Source: Begonia masoniana
Taxonomy: Eukaryota; Streptophyta; Magnoliopsida; Cucurbitales; Begoniaceae
Reading direction: 5' to 3'
Assembly: GCA_022432975.1 (NCBI GenBank)
Contig: CM039503.1
Location: forward strand, 45,064,968-45,128,967
Length of the DNA stretch: 64,000 nt
Each line of letters starts with the position of its first letter. The first letter of the stretch is position 1. This document shows, in pieces, positions 33,743 to 48,069 of the stretch. The position numbers were made by a program, and so were the translations under genes. The notes under the pieces were generated by a model that was given only the letters and a program-made list of their open reading frames with translations, did not search any database and was not told where the DNA came from.

Positions 33743-34123
33743 TGTGATGACCCGAATGTGAACGTATGTGTACGACTGCGGGGCAAACCTCGGGTTGCAG
33801 GGCAAACCTCGGTACCTAAGCCGAGTGTAGGCGAATCTCGGGTCGTAAAGAGGGGGTTGTCACAATCCCACATCGCTTGGGGAAGTACATGAAAATGAAA
33901 CATATGTAAGAGATCCCTCCCAACATAGCAGGACGCGTTTTGGAGCACAATTGACAACGGATCCCATAAGAACTCCGAAGTTAAAAGTGCTTCGGCGAGA
34001 GCAATTCCAGATTGGGTGACCTTCCGAGAAGATCTCGCCAAACAAAGTCGTGAGGAGACGATATTGGGCTACGACCCAATCCCCAGAGCGGACAATATCT
34101 TGCTGGGAAAAAGGGTCGTTACA
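33743..34123 (+). mobile_element. Cassandra-type TRIM, solo LTR with 5S rRNA-like core, TSD GATAA
   Basis: It starts TGTGATGACC and ends GGTCGTTACA. The 5-mer GATAA lies at 33738-33742 and 34124-34128, an exact target duplication. The internal stretch 33959-34037 is a diverged 5S rRNA, the hallmark of Cassandra elements (terminal-repeat retrotransposons in miniature whose LTR carries 5S DNA with pol III promoter boxes). There is no coding capacity, as expected. The overlapping short frames are incidental. Confidence 0.88.
33959..34037 (+). ncRNA. 5S rRNA-derived segment inside the Cassandra LTR
   Basis: GGATCCCATAAGAACTCCGA and AGTTAAAAGTGCTTCGGCGA, then GAGC...GGGTGACC, correspond to the central and 3' part of plant 5S rRNA including the internal pol III control region. 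Changes such as AAAAGTG for AAGCGTG and an altered 3' end mean this is not a functional 5S gene. Confidence 0.85.
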
Positions 34124-34518
34124 GATAATTCTCTGATAATATATGATTTATTGTTTATTTGACATAATAATTGTATCATTTCAACAAGCAAATTCTTTTT
34201 TTATTCATTTTTGACGAGTATTATTTCACTAGAAATGGGCATGTTCCGGATCAGCTTTCACCTTGGCTTCTCATGCTTCCCACCTCACATCGGCGGAAAC
34301 GATATAATATTTAACTCGAAACCAATATCTTGTTTGATTGGAAGTAACCAGACATGCTTCATGGAAAATGCTTGCAAGAGAGACAGCTCTGTCAAACTCT
34401 AGAAATCTCTCTGCTTTCATCTTCTACAAGGCCTGCAAGTGTTTGTTTTAGGGGCAGATTTCTCTAATTTGAAGTTACTGAAGAATTTGTTGTTGTGATA
34501 GAGAAGGGTTTGAAGAAA

Positions 34519-35819
34519 ATGGGAAAGGCAGGAAAATGGTTCAGAAGCATTTTCATGGGCAAGAAAGATGATGAAAAATGTCGAAGCCATGTGAGCTGTT
34601 ATTCGGTTGCGTCCGAGAGCCTGGGAACTCCATTATCGGCAGCTCCGAAAGAGAAGAGAACATGGAGTTTTCGAAGATCATCAGCTAAAGCAGCCCCTCC
34701 CGAAGATCAGATCACATTTGAAGCTGAAAATGAGCAGAAAAGGCATGCCTCGGCAGTGGTGGCGGCTGCAGCTGTGATTTGTCTGACTTCTTCTACCAAT
34801 GGCAAAGCCAGCTTAGTTCAAGAGGTTGCTGCTACAAGAATGCAGTCATATTTCCGTTCTTATTTTGGTATGACTTCTTACTTAAATCTCAGTTTTCTTT
34901 AGTTCCAAATTGCTTACCCTATGAACTTCTGTCAATTATCCGCAACTTTGTTTGGCGTTCTTGTAGGCGAAGAAAGCGTTACGCGCATTGAGAGGATTGG
35001 TGAAGTTGCAGGCATTGGTGAAGGGTCACTTGGTGAGAAAACGAGCATTTGCTACTCTCCGATGCATGCAAGCCCTGATCACAGCTCAGGATCGAGCTCG
35101 GGCCCTGAGGATTCAGATGGCCGAAGATCAGAAATCCTGCAATCTGAGGCCACCGGCGCACAGAAAATCTACTCAAGACAACCAATCCCGGCCAGGATAT
35201 CATGTGAGTTGAAATCAAAATTACTCTTTTAATGAATACTTTTTGATTGCTTATGACAAAAAGCTCATTAATTTGATGTCCATAGGAGATTGATAGGAGC
35301 ATGGAAGAGACCATTAAGATTGTAGAAATGGACATGGGGGAGCCAAGTAGAAGTTTGCAGAGCAGGAATAACCACTCAAACCAATGGCAAACCCAAGGAG
35401 AAAATCATAGATTTTCGATGCAAATTCCTGCCTGCATTGGGCACTTTGAAGGCTCTTCCTTTGACACAGCTCAAACAAGTCCTCAACATTACTCGGCTTG
35501 TTCCAAACCCGATCACTCGAGAGTTCCTTTCGCTTTTCCCCGTTCGGAATATGAAGAATCCGTGTCCTATGATGATCCATTGTTTCCAAATTACATGGCC
35601 AATACGGAGTCTTCGAGGGCGAAAGTTAGATCGCAGAGTGCACCCAAGAATAGGCCGGATTCATTCGAGAGGCAAACAAGACGGAGAAAGCAGTCAATCG
35701 ACGGGAGAAATGTCCAGATGGAGAGGTCGGCTTCCCAGGTCAATTATGCCGCTCAAAACTATCTATATCTCTGGTCAATCAAGCTCGACAAATCCACAGT
35801 TTCATGCAAAGATAGCTAG
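34519..35819 (+). CDS. IQ-DOMAIN (IQD) calmodulin-binding protein, three exons
   Basis: Exons are about 34519-34866, 34967-35203 and 35286-35819, giving about 372 residues. ATG 34519 is chosen because [16 protein letters not shown] is the conserved IQD start; an in-frame GTG at 34495 is not used. Tandem IQ motifs lie at residues ~105-160 ([12 protein letters not shown], then [20 protein letters not shown]), continuing into [16 protein letters not shown], the IQD67 calmodulin-binding region. The C-terminal DUF4005-like part has [23 protein letters not shown] proteins are calmodulin-binding scaffolds on microtubules, membrane or in the nucleus. Junction 2 (CAT|GTGAGT, TAG|GAG) is clean. At junction 1 the canonical GT donor leaves one extra G relative to the conserved frame, so the allele may be damaged or misread. 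Confidence 0.85.
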
Positions 35820-38552
35820 TGTGGATCCACTTATTCAGTCCTCAAAAACTATCATAGATCTCCCATTGCAAATGAAGAAACTGAAATTATACACTTGAAA
35901 TGAAGCAAAATATAAAATTCATGTAAAACAAAGTACGAAAATGAATGATCCTAATTAAGATTAACTATAATAATCATAATTAGAATAGTTAAATGATATT
36001 AGAAGTAATATAAAATACTTCCTATGATAAAAGTAAAAACTGTTTATTGGAGCATGTGTTAGTGTAAATTCAATAACAAATTCAATGACACTCGGATAAT
36101 TCTGAATATTTACAGTGTCAAATTAGACACAGAGAAACAAAATGACTTCAAATGAAAGGAATGGGGCATACGCAATAAAAGTTATTCAATTTTAAAGTTA
36201 GTTGATTTAAATTAACTTTAAAACTGTATTGTTTTGATAAATCACTCTAAATTCAAAATTGAATTTTCGAGTGAGAATTTGTATAAAGTCATTAAAGAGA
36301 AAATGTTTCTAATGTCTTAAAGTATGTGTCTATGTAATAAAATGGACAATCAATAATGTCATGTATAATACAAGAATTAGTGGCTAATCATGTCATTAAG
36401 ATGTAATTAAAGAATAATTAAAGTTAATTATTCATGATTAATTTCAAATTAATATAAAATAATTAGTTTAAGCGCTAAGTATAATTAAAGAATAGGGTAA
36501 AGTGCAATTTGGCCCCTACAATTAGGTGAAATGGACAATTTACAATGTAAACTTGGATAATAGGTAAGAACAACCTTAATGTATTGATAATAGACAATAT
36601 GGTCCATACTGTCATAATTTCCGTAAAAAAGTAACGTTTTTTCACTTGTTCATTTTACCCTAAAGAATAATAACAATGGTTTTATTGTAAATTTAAGTAA
36701 ACCAAAAGGTAAAAGTGTCTTTTTCATATAAGACAAATTGGATGTAAGTGTAAATTATTATTTATAATATAATAATAATCAATTAAATAATATATAAAAG
36801 AAATAAATGGCTGCCGGAGGCAGCAATAGAATGGGGAAGAAGCACAGAGAAGAGGGAGGAGGAGAAAAGCTGGGAAAGAAAAAAAAAAAAAAAATAGAAA
36901 AATCAACTTCCAACATGAAAAATATTTCTGACATTGAGAGAAATATTTTGGTATAAAAATCTCGAAATGAAATCAAGATTTTAGGTAAGTTACTCTATCA
37001 ATTTATGAATATATACGAAAAACTCAATGAATTCGTTACACTTCATGAATTAATTGGTATACAAACATTAATGTTAGTTTAATTGACATATTATGATGTT
37101 TGGAATAATTGAAAATTAGAAACTTGGATTAAAACCTAGTGGAAATTGAATTGAAGATGATGATATTTTAATGAGTTATGGAGTAGGAAATTATAATCTC
37201 TGTGTTGTTAAATTTGGTTAATGGAATAATTAGAAATTGACGATTGATTAGAGATATGGAAAACTAGGTTAGGAGCATATGACCACTTTCGAAAAGTAGG
37301 CATCCGGGACAATGGAAATGAGGATAACTGTAATGGAGATACGGGTGATTGAGTTTTAGAAACTTACACTTATTTATGATGATAGGAACACACAGTGATA
37401 AAAAATAAATATAAATAAAAAAATAATATATAAATAAAGATATTGATATAAATTATACAATATTATAGAATTTGCGAAGTAAAAGTGCTGCAAAGAGTTT
37501 AAAATGTAAAATTAAAATGTAACTTTAAGTGATTAAAGTTTAGGATTTTCACAAGTTTTAGAACATCATTTTAAGGTGTCTAGATAGTTGTATAATCATT
37601 ATTTATGCATCATTTTACTTGTCATATAAACAAGATTTGTATGTTCATTTTACATGAATTATTAGTATTTATATGCATTCAATGTATACATAGTAAAGAT
37701 ATTTAAACCATGCATCATAAACTATTTACATGTATGAACAATATTACGGGAGGTATGATTGGTTACACTCGACCTCAATATATATCTCGCCGGCTATGTA
37801 TTGTGTGACGTGTGTAAAGTCAAAAAATAGAAGGGGAGAGACTGTGAATTCTCATTGGGTTGCAAATCACTAGCCCTCCGAAGGTATATTGTGACGTGTA
37901 TGCGCTACTGTGAAATAGTAAGTAGAATGTACGTATGTGCAAGGCTTTATACATTGAAATTATTGATCATGCATATTGACATTTACATTATATGTCAATA
38001 TGAATTACACATATTGACATTCACATAACATGTTAAATAGTACTTGATAAACATGAGATCAAGTAAATAATATGGTGTACACGCTTACATTGATTAACTT
38101 ATCATAGCATAAATAGTGTGTGAGAGTTGCATTGTATACTCATTACATATAATTGAGTACAACAACGAGAAATGAATAAATCATCGCATCTAGGCAATGA
38201 TTTAAATTGTCATATGTCTAGTCATATTCAATTATATACATTAAATAATGTCTATATATAGAAGAATGAGATAAATATAAATTAAATTAGACATTAATAA
38301 ATAAATGTCTAGTGAATTCATAAAGGATGTAGAATTAGACATTCATCATAGATGTCTAGTGAGTTGTGTAAGAATTATGTAATTGAGTTTAGACATTAAT
38401 AAAATACATTTTGCACTTTTCAAATTATGTGGGATTGCGCACTCCTACTGGTATGAGTTGAACTCTCACACTGAGCCATTTTTACTTTCAAATGATGATC
38501 TGTCACAATGTCCCCACTTCGAAGTTTGAAGAGCAATGACTCTAATATCATT
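35820..38552. other. intergenic, no gene seen
   Basis: 3' flank of the IQD gene and AT-rich DNA. A phrase near 36494 (GGGTAAAGTGCAATTTGGCC) is common at ends of plant transposon fragments, but I could not find a partner end. 38430-38490 repeats part of the element at 38700-38760 (GCGCACTCCTACTGGTATGA against TGCACTCTCATTGGTATG). Confidence 0.5.
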
Positions 38553-38760
38553 TGTAACGTCCATCAGTACTACCAGTACAATATTGTTCTCTTTGAGCCA
38601 GAGACTACACAGATTTATTTTTAGATTTAACTCAAAACGTGTTATACTAAATGGAGAGAAAAAACCTATTTATAAACCATCTATTTTTCACTCTCCCAAG
38701 CGATGTGAGATTGTGCACTCTCATTGGTATGTGCTGAACTCTCACAATGGATTCTCATTG
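38553..38760 (+). repeat. dispersed repeat copy 2 (LTR/TRIM-like fragment)
   Basis: It starts TGTAACGTCCATCAG and contains the blocks shared with 33335-33485. Ends and target duplication were not established. Confidence 0.45.
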
Positions 38761-39050
38761 TATTCACATGGTGAGCTGTAAAAATCACATAATTAAAATA
38801 AAATATTAATTACATCAAATAACGGGTAGTTATTAATCATTACATTGAGAAATTAAGCAATACATTATTGTTAAAAAGTACGGGAAAATATTAATCTCAA
38901 GTGAAAAGACAAAAGAATCCTCGGACTACAAAGCACAAATTTGAGTATAAACCCTTCAACGAGAGACCGGTATAGTCATCTAAAGCTAGGGATTGATTTC
39001 TCTTCCTGCTTTGCAGTTTTCCACCGGCCTGAAATTTTTTCAATCCAAGC
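38761..39050 (+). promoter_or_regulatory. promoter and 5' UTR region of the eS1 gene
   Basis: A region of 290 bp between the repeat fragment and the start codon. AAACCCTT at about 38949 resembles the telo-box frequent in plant ribosomal protein promoters. No convincing TATA box was seen. Confidence 0.35.
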
Positions 39051-40990
<1,940 letters not shown>

Positions 40991-41749
40991 TTGGATCCAG
41001 CTGCTTCAAACAATGCTTTGTTAATTGTCTGGAGACTTGAGTTAGTTCATATATTGGTAAGATTTTTGTGTTTAGTTGAGAGAATCATCAAATCCTCGTT
41101 TTTGACAAGAGTTGAATTTTTGTTCATTCAATGAAATTGATGGTCGGATTTTGAAGGTGGTGACCTCTTCAGGACACAACTTTTGGTTTATTGTATTTGT
41201 GTAGTACGTTGGATAAAGAGAAAGACTTGATAAAGAGACGCTAATATGTCTCGTGTCAGAAATTAGATCATCAAGTGCAGTTCATGTGTAGCCTTTATCG
41301 TCATCGTCCCACTGGCTCTCGGATCTTCAACTTAAACGCTTCAGCTCAAAAAGTTACATTGGATCAATGGCTTAATGATTATGTTCTATTACGCACCCGC
41401 AGTGTGAATAGGTGAGAATTCAGTTGAAAATTGACTCCTTTTTTGACAGGTAATTCAGATGCAGAAGCAAAACTCTCCCATTTTATCACCACAGCTTTCT
41501 GCAGAATTAGAAGATAAATTCTTCAGTCCATTAAGCAGAGTAGAAAGGTCAGAGACACATCACAAGTGACAAGCCTACGAGTAAACAAGAAGTAACTCCT
41601 AGTGCATGCACATTATAAAATTCATAAAGTTTTAGGAGGTAGGAGATTAAATGACAGAAAGCAGCCAGTTATTAGGCAGCATGCCTCTCTCTCTAGGCCA
41701 ATTTCTTATTCATCTTAAGCTACAGATGGATGTACAGGTCATTTGTTTT
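40991..41749. other. convergent 3' flanks of eS1 and the NET1-type gene
   Basis: Both genes end toward this interval of 759 bp, which should hold the two 3' UTRs and terminators. AT-rich, with no further frame. Confidence 0.6.
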
Positions 41750-44700
41750 TCAGTCTTCATCAGTTGATCCTGTGTTGCACCCACAGAAACAGTTCTTCTT
41801 CTTCTGCTGCTGCTGCTTCTCACTGTTTTTCCTGCTACTGTAAATGAAGTCCCTCAGTATGATGCCTGTTTTATTCTTGGAAAATCTTGTCTTCCACTTT
41901 CTTTTCTCTTCTTCTTCCAATTTTATCAAGATAAGCTGAATATTCTGCACCTCAAAATGCAATCTTCCTATCTTTTCAGACCCTTTTCGTGCCCTTTCCA
42001 TCACGCTATTTCTAGCGACATTTTCGCTCTCCAATTCCGATGCAGTTTTCCCGGCCAGAGACGACGGGCTGTGTTCTGCGTTCTTTGTCAATTGATCATT
42101 CACAGTGACCAGCTGAGTGATAGTCTCTTCAACTTCTTTTACCCGTTTACAAACCTTCTCATATTCAATGCTGCTTTCCTTCTTGCTCCAATTTTTCTTC
42201 TCCATTCTCTTCTTCAAATCATGAACTGTAGATTGAATATTTGTCAATTTCTGAGCATCTGATGCAAGCCTCTGTAGAATCTTTCTCTTTTTACCTCCTT
42301 GACTTCGTTCTCTGATGCTTGAGGATCTCTCTAGCATGTCAATGCCCAATTCCTTCTCTATTTGTAATTCTGACGACGAGTCTGAATATTTTTTTTCCTC
42401 GAATATGTTCTGATCGGTTTCGAGGGGTATGATGGCCAGCTTCTGCATCTCATTGGCTGTCTGATGCTGGCCGATGCTCTTCTCTACAGTTTCCCATAAT
42501 TGAAGCATTTGGTCGTTCGAATCACGGTTCTCCCTTTTGCTTTTTCTGTGGAACGAAAAATCTGAGACTTGATCAAGAGGGATGTCTTTCATCAATGTCC
42601 CATTTTCTGATCTTTTCGCCCGTGGCTTCGAAATCTGATCGAACCCATTCCGAAGTTCCATCCGTTCACTCTCTGTGACTTCATGATCTGAGGCCCCCTC
42701 AGATATGAACTCTTTTATCTGTTTCATTGGACCTCTTGCTTCAACGTGGGTGTGAAAAGTTCCTTGGTTGGTCATGGTTTCTTTTGATTTTTCCTCTAGC
42801 TCTTGAAATTCTTTAGTCCTAGCCCCCATCTTGTTGCGCAGAGCTGCGTTTTCATCATCCTGCAAGGAAATGTAGCATTAGAAATATGACTGGAAGACTT
42901 GTAGAACAAAAGACGTTTAGGCTGAGATAAGATTATTACCTTTTCTTCTTGAATTCCACCAGAGAAATGCTTAGTTTGAGGAAGAACATAGTGCTCGAGT
43001 ACTTCTACATTCTCTTTCGAAGAAGTCGTATCAGGCAAGTATGTGGAAAACTTGGCCTTCAGTCCTCCCATTTCACTTTCCATGAACATAATGCTTTCTC
43101 GTAGACTTTGAATCTCCACGTCCTTTGCCGCACTGTCACCTCCAAGCTTCTCACAAACTTGAGTAAGTTCGTGCAGCTTATTTTCGAGGAAGACCTCACG
43201 AATGGACGAAATCTGAAGATCAAAATAGAACGAAGCGGCTTCAGCATCCCATAGTTCGAACCCGTCTCTTCTCTCCTGAAGCTCTGAACTGAGGTTTTCC
43301 TCTCTAATCCTGCATTCTTTGACTTCCTTACTCAAAACGCCAATCTCAGATTTCAAATTTTCATTCATATCATTGAGCCAAGTGATTTCATCATTCAAAC
43401 CGTGGGCATTCATGCAAAGTTCAAGATTCTCAATTTCTAGATTTTCTCGAAGCAAAGTCGATCCTTTACATTCCATCTTCAGTTCCTCAACTTCATTGTA
43501 CAGTTTCACGTTTAATTCCTGCACATCCTTGAGCTCTTGCTCTGTTTGTGACAGTTCTTCTACTTTCTGTCTGACAAAATTATTTCCAGTAACGATTTCA
43601 TGGGTTAGAACATCATTAGAGTTTTTGACTTCATGCAGCTCTTCCATCAACTTCTTAACGGACTTGTTCAATTGGAGAATTTCCTTTTCCTTCGCCACCA
43701 ATATATCTGCCATCTCCTCGATCTCTTCCTTCAGCACGCTATTGGCCACATGGTGACGATTGAGATCTTCATCAAGTGCTTTCATTTCTACAGCTTTATC
43801 TGCAGTGAAACTTTCACAGACTAAAGAGAATATGCTCAGTGCTACAGCTTCTTCACTGATTATTCTATGTTCCTCTTCAAGAATATGATTTGCCTCTTTG
43901 AGTTGCAAAAATTTCTCCAGCTCAGACATCTTTTCTTTAAGCATTTCTGAATTTTCTTCCTGTAACGCAAGGTAATCAAGTTTCAAATTTTCCATCTCGA
44001 GATTTTGGATTTGGATTCCACCCGCCAAGAATTTCTCGTGCTGCTCTTTCTCGGTAATTTCAAACATCAATTGCTTTGTCTTCTCTAACAGATCGTGTTT
44101 GTCTTTTTCATTCATAGCGAACTCTTCTTTCAGGATTTTAAACTCGTTTTCAAGAAAAAATTTCTCTGCCTGAAGTTCTTGGCCCTCTAATCTCTGTTGC
44201 CCAAGCAAAGTTAAGAGCACCGAGTTCTCAACCAGCAGCTGCTGCATCTCATCCTTGTTTCTGAGAAAACAAGTTTTTAATTCCTCAACTTTGTCCAAAA
44301 TATTCAATAGAGGAAGTTTCTCTCTCTCGATCTTATCTTTGTGTCCATTTTCAAGACTGAGTTGAAGAGCCATAAACACTCTATGAATCCCACCTCTTAA
44401 GTTTTCAATTTCATCCACTAAGAACTCTATTTCCACCTGCTGCTCGAGATTTTCCCGCTCCAACTCCGAGATCAGTTTATTTGACAATTTGGTCGCCTCG
44501 TTAAGCTTTTGACATTCGATAAACATCAAATAATTCTTCCCCTCCAAATCTTCCACAAACTTTTGGAGGATGAAGATCTCTACCTGAGCATTGACAGCCT
44601 TCTCTAGTTCTTCTTCAAATTCTCTCTTGCCCATTCTACTGTTTTCTTGCAAGATATGAATATGGGTTTCCAAGCCAGACACTTTCGTCTCGTTTAATGT

Positions 44701-47221
44701 CCTGTAACTTGCATGCTCTTCCTTTTGGGAAACAAGGGAAGACCTTAATTCTTCCACTTGATTGAGCGTTGCCTCGTTTTCGTTTTCCAAGGAAGTATAC
44801 TTCTCTTCGAGATTTGAAAATCTCTTTTCAAGATTTCCCAGCCTCAGTTCAACGCTTTCCAACTGAGATACCAAGGCATCTCTTTCACTGAGAATGGTAG
44901 ATTTTTCACTCTTCAGCAACTGGCAGAAATCTTCTAAGCTCGTTGAATGACCCCTCAGACTTTCAAGCTCGGTGTTGGCACCGCATAAGGAATTTTCCAG
45001 TAAGGTGTTCTTCTCTAAGAGCTTCTGCATATTTTCAGTAATGATCTGCAGCTGTAACAGCAAGGTGGCCTTTTCAGCAACAAGAGTGGTTTTTTCTCCC
45101 TGAAGAAAATGGCATGACTCCTGAAAGTCCTTTTCCTTTGCCCTTAGCTTTTCTAACTCACCATTCATTTCCGCTAAAGACTTCTCGAGAACTGCATTAT
45201 CTTTTGACATTTTGTCCATAGAATTCAACTTCTCGTAAAGAACTTCTCCTTTGTTACGCTCGATCTCGCAGGTGTCTCTAAGCTTTGCATTCTCATTTTG
45301 CAATTCCTTTACAGATTCAACCTGCATCATTATGGCCTGGTATCTTTCATTCATGCCCTTGATTTCCTCTCTTAAACGGTGAATTTCCTGCTCAAGGGCG
45401 TTGCTATATTCTGCTTTTCGGAATACCTCTTCTTCGAGTTTGTCTTTTACCACCTTTAAGCTGAAAATTTCATTCTCCAGATTCTTCACCGAACTATTCG
45501 AAGACAAATTTGATTCATTCAGGCTCCTATTTTCCTCCTTGACCTTTTGAAGTTCTTCCTCCACGCTAAGTTTGCGAGATCCCAACTCCTTCAACATCTG
45601 AAGACCATTTTTAAGCTCCAATGAAAGAGCTCTCTGCTCCTCTTGAGATTGAGAATGCAATTTTTGTAATGCGTGAAGAGTGGTTTCAACTTGCGTAAAC
45701 CGCGACTGCTCATCTTGGATTTGAATCTGGAATTTCTTGAGGTCAACGTGCCTTTGAGCAAGTTCTTGATCCTTCATCATGATCTTCCTTATCAGACTGT
45801 CCGCCTCTAATCGCAGAGCTAGATTTGATTCCTCCAATTGGGAACATTTTACTTCTGCACTGTCCAACTTTTTAGCTACTGTTAGAAGTTCGCCATTAAG
45901 TTGTTTCGCATCATTTTGAAAACGGGCAATTTCGCTCTCCATCTTAGCCATCGTGTCTAAGCACTCCTGGTACTGGAGAGATGCTGTTTCTTTCTCTTTA
46001 TTCAGCTCATTGATAGTCTCCTTTAATGCACTTACTTCAGATTCTGCTCTTACTACATGTTCATTCAGTACTACTGCATTTTCCTCAGCAGCAGAAATCT
46101 TAGCCTCCATAAGAGATATCTTCTCCAGACATAGTTTATACTGACGAAGGTTGTCTTCCTTTTCGCTCTCTAAACTCGAAAGCTGTAATCTGAGATATTG
46201 AGTTTCAGTTTTTGCTTTACCAGCTCTCATATCAAGTGCTTTAGCCTCTTCCTGAGAAAGAGAGAGTAAATTCTCAAGGGTAGATATCCTCGCCAACGAC
46301 TGATTATACTGAAGAAAACTTGCATCCCTTTCTTCTTCAATTCCAGAAAGAGCTTCCTTCAATATTTTCATCTCGATTTCAGCCTTGCTTGCGCGATGAT
46401 CAAGCCCTGCAGCTTCTTTCTGAGCAACGTCCAGTTTCCTCTCCAGATCGGATAATTTTTCTAAGGCCTGCTGGTACTTGACGAAAATAGCTTCTTTCTC
46501 AGCTTCTATTTTTGTCAACATTACTTTGATATTTTGAATTTCTGTTTCTGATGTTTCGGCCCGAAGCTTGAGATTCTGGTTCTGACTCGATAACTGAGAA
46601 AATGCATCTTCGTCGAGTTGTCTTAGACCCCTTTTGCTAAGTCCATAGCCCGATCCATCTGTGCTAGTTGACGAGTCATTGAGTTCACATAATGAGCGAA
46701 TTGGATGCGGTATTTCAGGAGAATGGGGTTCTTCGGGTCCAGAAGCAGAAGTTTCAGAGGGTGAATCATCAATCAGATCATAAGGGACTTGGTTTGGAAA
46801 TGCTTCTGCCATCGTCCGATGAGCTTGACGAAGCTCCACAGTTGCGTGATCGTATCTCTCTGCTAATGCGCGGTAAGCTCTGTAAATTTCCTCGACCAAT
46901 TTCATGAGCTCTGGCCTTTTCTTGTAGTACATTTCGGCCCTTCTCGCAAAAGAATCTGCATCTTCTTCAATAAGCTTGATCATGGCTTTGACTTTCGCAT
47001 CCATGTCTGCATAGAAAACATTGTAATTCCACGTTAATCGCATCTATCCATTATCTCAACAAACCATAGCAAAAGACTCATAAGTAAATAATCCCGAATC
47101 GCAGTGAGAAAAGCACACCTTTGAGATTTTCTTGGAGCCATTTGGAATTTTTAGGGCTATTGTGACTGTCCCACCACCACGAATACAATCTCCCGGATCC
47201 GGAATGTGACAAGGTCGCCAT
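41750..47221 (-). CDS. NET1-type (NETWORKED / KIP1-like) actin-binding coiled-coil protein
   Basis: Three coding exons: 47221-47119, 47006-42940 and 42859-41750, totalling 5280 nt, 1759 residues; junctions are GT-AG with consistent phases. The first exon supplies [20 protein letters not shown], and the second continues [20 protein letters not shown] and [20 protein letters not shown]. Together these are the NAB (NET actin-binding) domain at residues ~12-92. Residues ~190 to 1700 are almost uninterrupted heptad-type coiled coil rich in Glu/Lys/Leu. The length and architecture match the NET1 subgroup, which tethers actin filaments to plasma membrane and plasmodesmata. Open frames on the other strand are shadows. 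The gene appears intact. Confidence 0.93.
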
Positions 47222-48069
47222 TACTCAGACCAAATCGATCCCACCAATACCAAGTTCTAAAGCTTTGTATTTACACAAGGATCAGTTCCCAGATAGAGGG
47301 TAGAAGAACAATACAATCAAAGATTTTGCAGCTTGTACAGCTCACGTTATGCAGCTGTGGAGGAAGACCATCAAACCCAGAAGAAAGTAAGATTTTCTGC
47401 AGTATATTTCTATTGCGATAAAACAACAAACAAACTCTAAGCCTCCAAGAAACAAAACAGAAACTCAAAGTCAAGAGGGAAAATGATAGAAGAAATGTAG
47501 ATCCTCAACGTAGTCTAATGGCGTCGTGGGTATTTTTAGCTAGCATCTATACAAAAAAATACTCCGTACGCATAACTTGATCCAGAACCAAACTTACAAA
47601 ATAGACGAAGAAAATAATGATTTCTGGGCGATTAACTAGTTCGTGGACTAACCAGACGAATAAAGACCAGCGTTGGATAAAAATCAACAAGAAAACTGCC
47701 ATGAAAAAGCAACTCGTGAAGAAACTGAACAGTTTTAAGTTAAATAAAGAGTAGCTAAGCTTACCCAGCGACTGAACATCCAGATGTACATTCTGATCAG
47801 AAACAAGACTACTGGCTACATTTCAAAGAAACAAAAAGCCCTTCAAATCTAAGCAAAAGGGTCTCAACAAAAACTCAAAAAACGTAGCCAACTCCCAAAA
47901 AAAGGGGATCAAAACCATACAAAACATAAAAACATAGCAGACCTCTATTCGCAGCTGTGGCATCCAGAAAACTTCAGCTGCCTCATCCCATTACTCAGGC
48001 TCTGGTTCTCATCTGGGTCCTCGAATTATTACATTCTATGATTTGGTAAGATCACTGTTGAATCACAGA
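47222..48069 (-). promoter_or_regulatory. 5' UTR with probable intron(s) of the NET1-type gene
   Basis: Upstream of the ATG, on the coding strand, a strong donor GTAAGC follows position 47765 and an acceptor-like CTTTAG occurs about 35 bp before the ATG. This suggests a 5' UTR intron of about 0.5 kb. Another splice-like AGGTCTGC lies near 47940. Exact transcript ends cannot be read from sequence. Confidence 0.4.

Noticed and set aside
33959..34037. A genuine 5S rRNA gene
   Set aside because: Diverged at several core positions, lacks the full 5' and 3' parts, and sits inside a TSD-flanked LTR.
36494..36640. Sequence resembling a terminal part of a plant transposon (GGGTAAAGTGCAATTTGG)
   Set aside because: No matching opposite end or target duplication found nearby.
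41957..42262. 101-codon + strand frame
   Set aside because: Antisense shadow of the last NET1-type exon.
43319..43756. Ser/Phe-rich + strand frame of 145 codons
   Set aside because: Antisense shadow of the Glu/Lys/Leu coiled-coil exon of the NET1-type gene.
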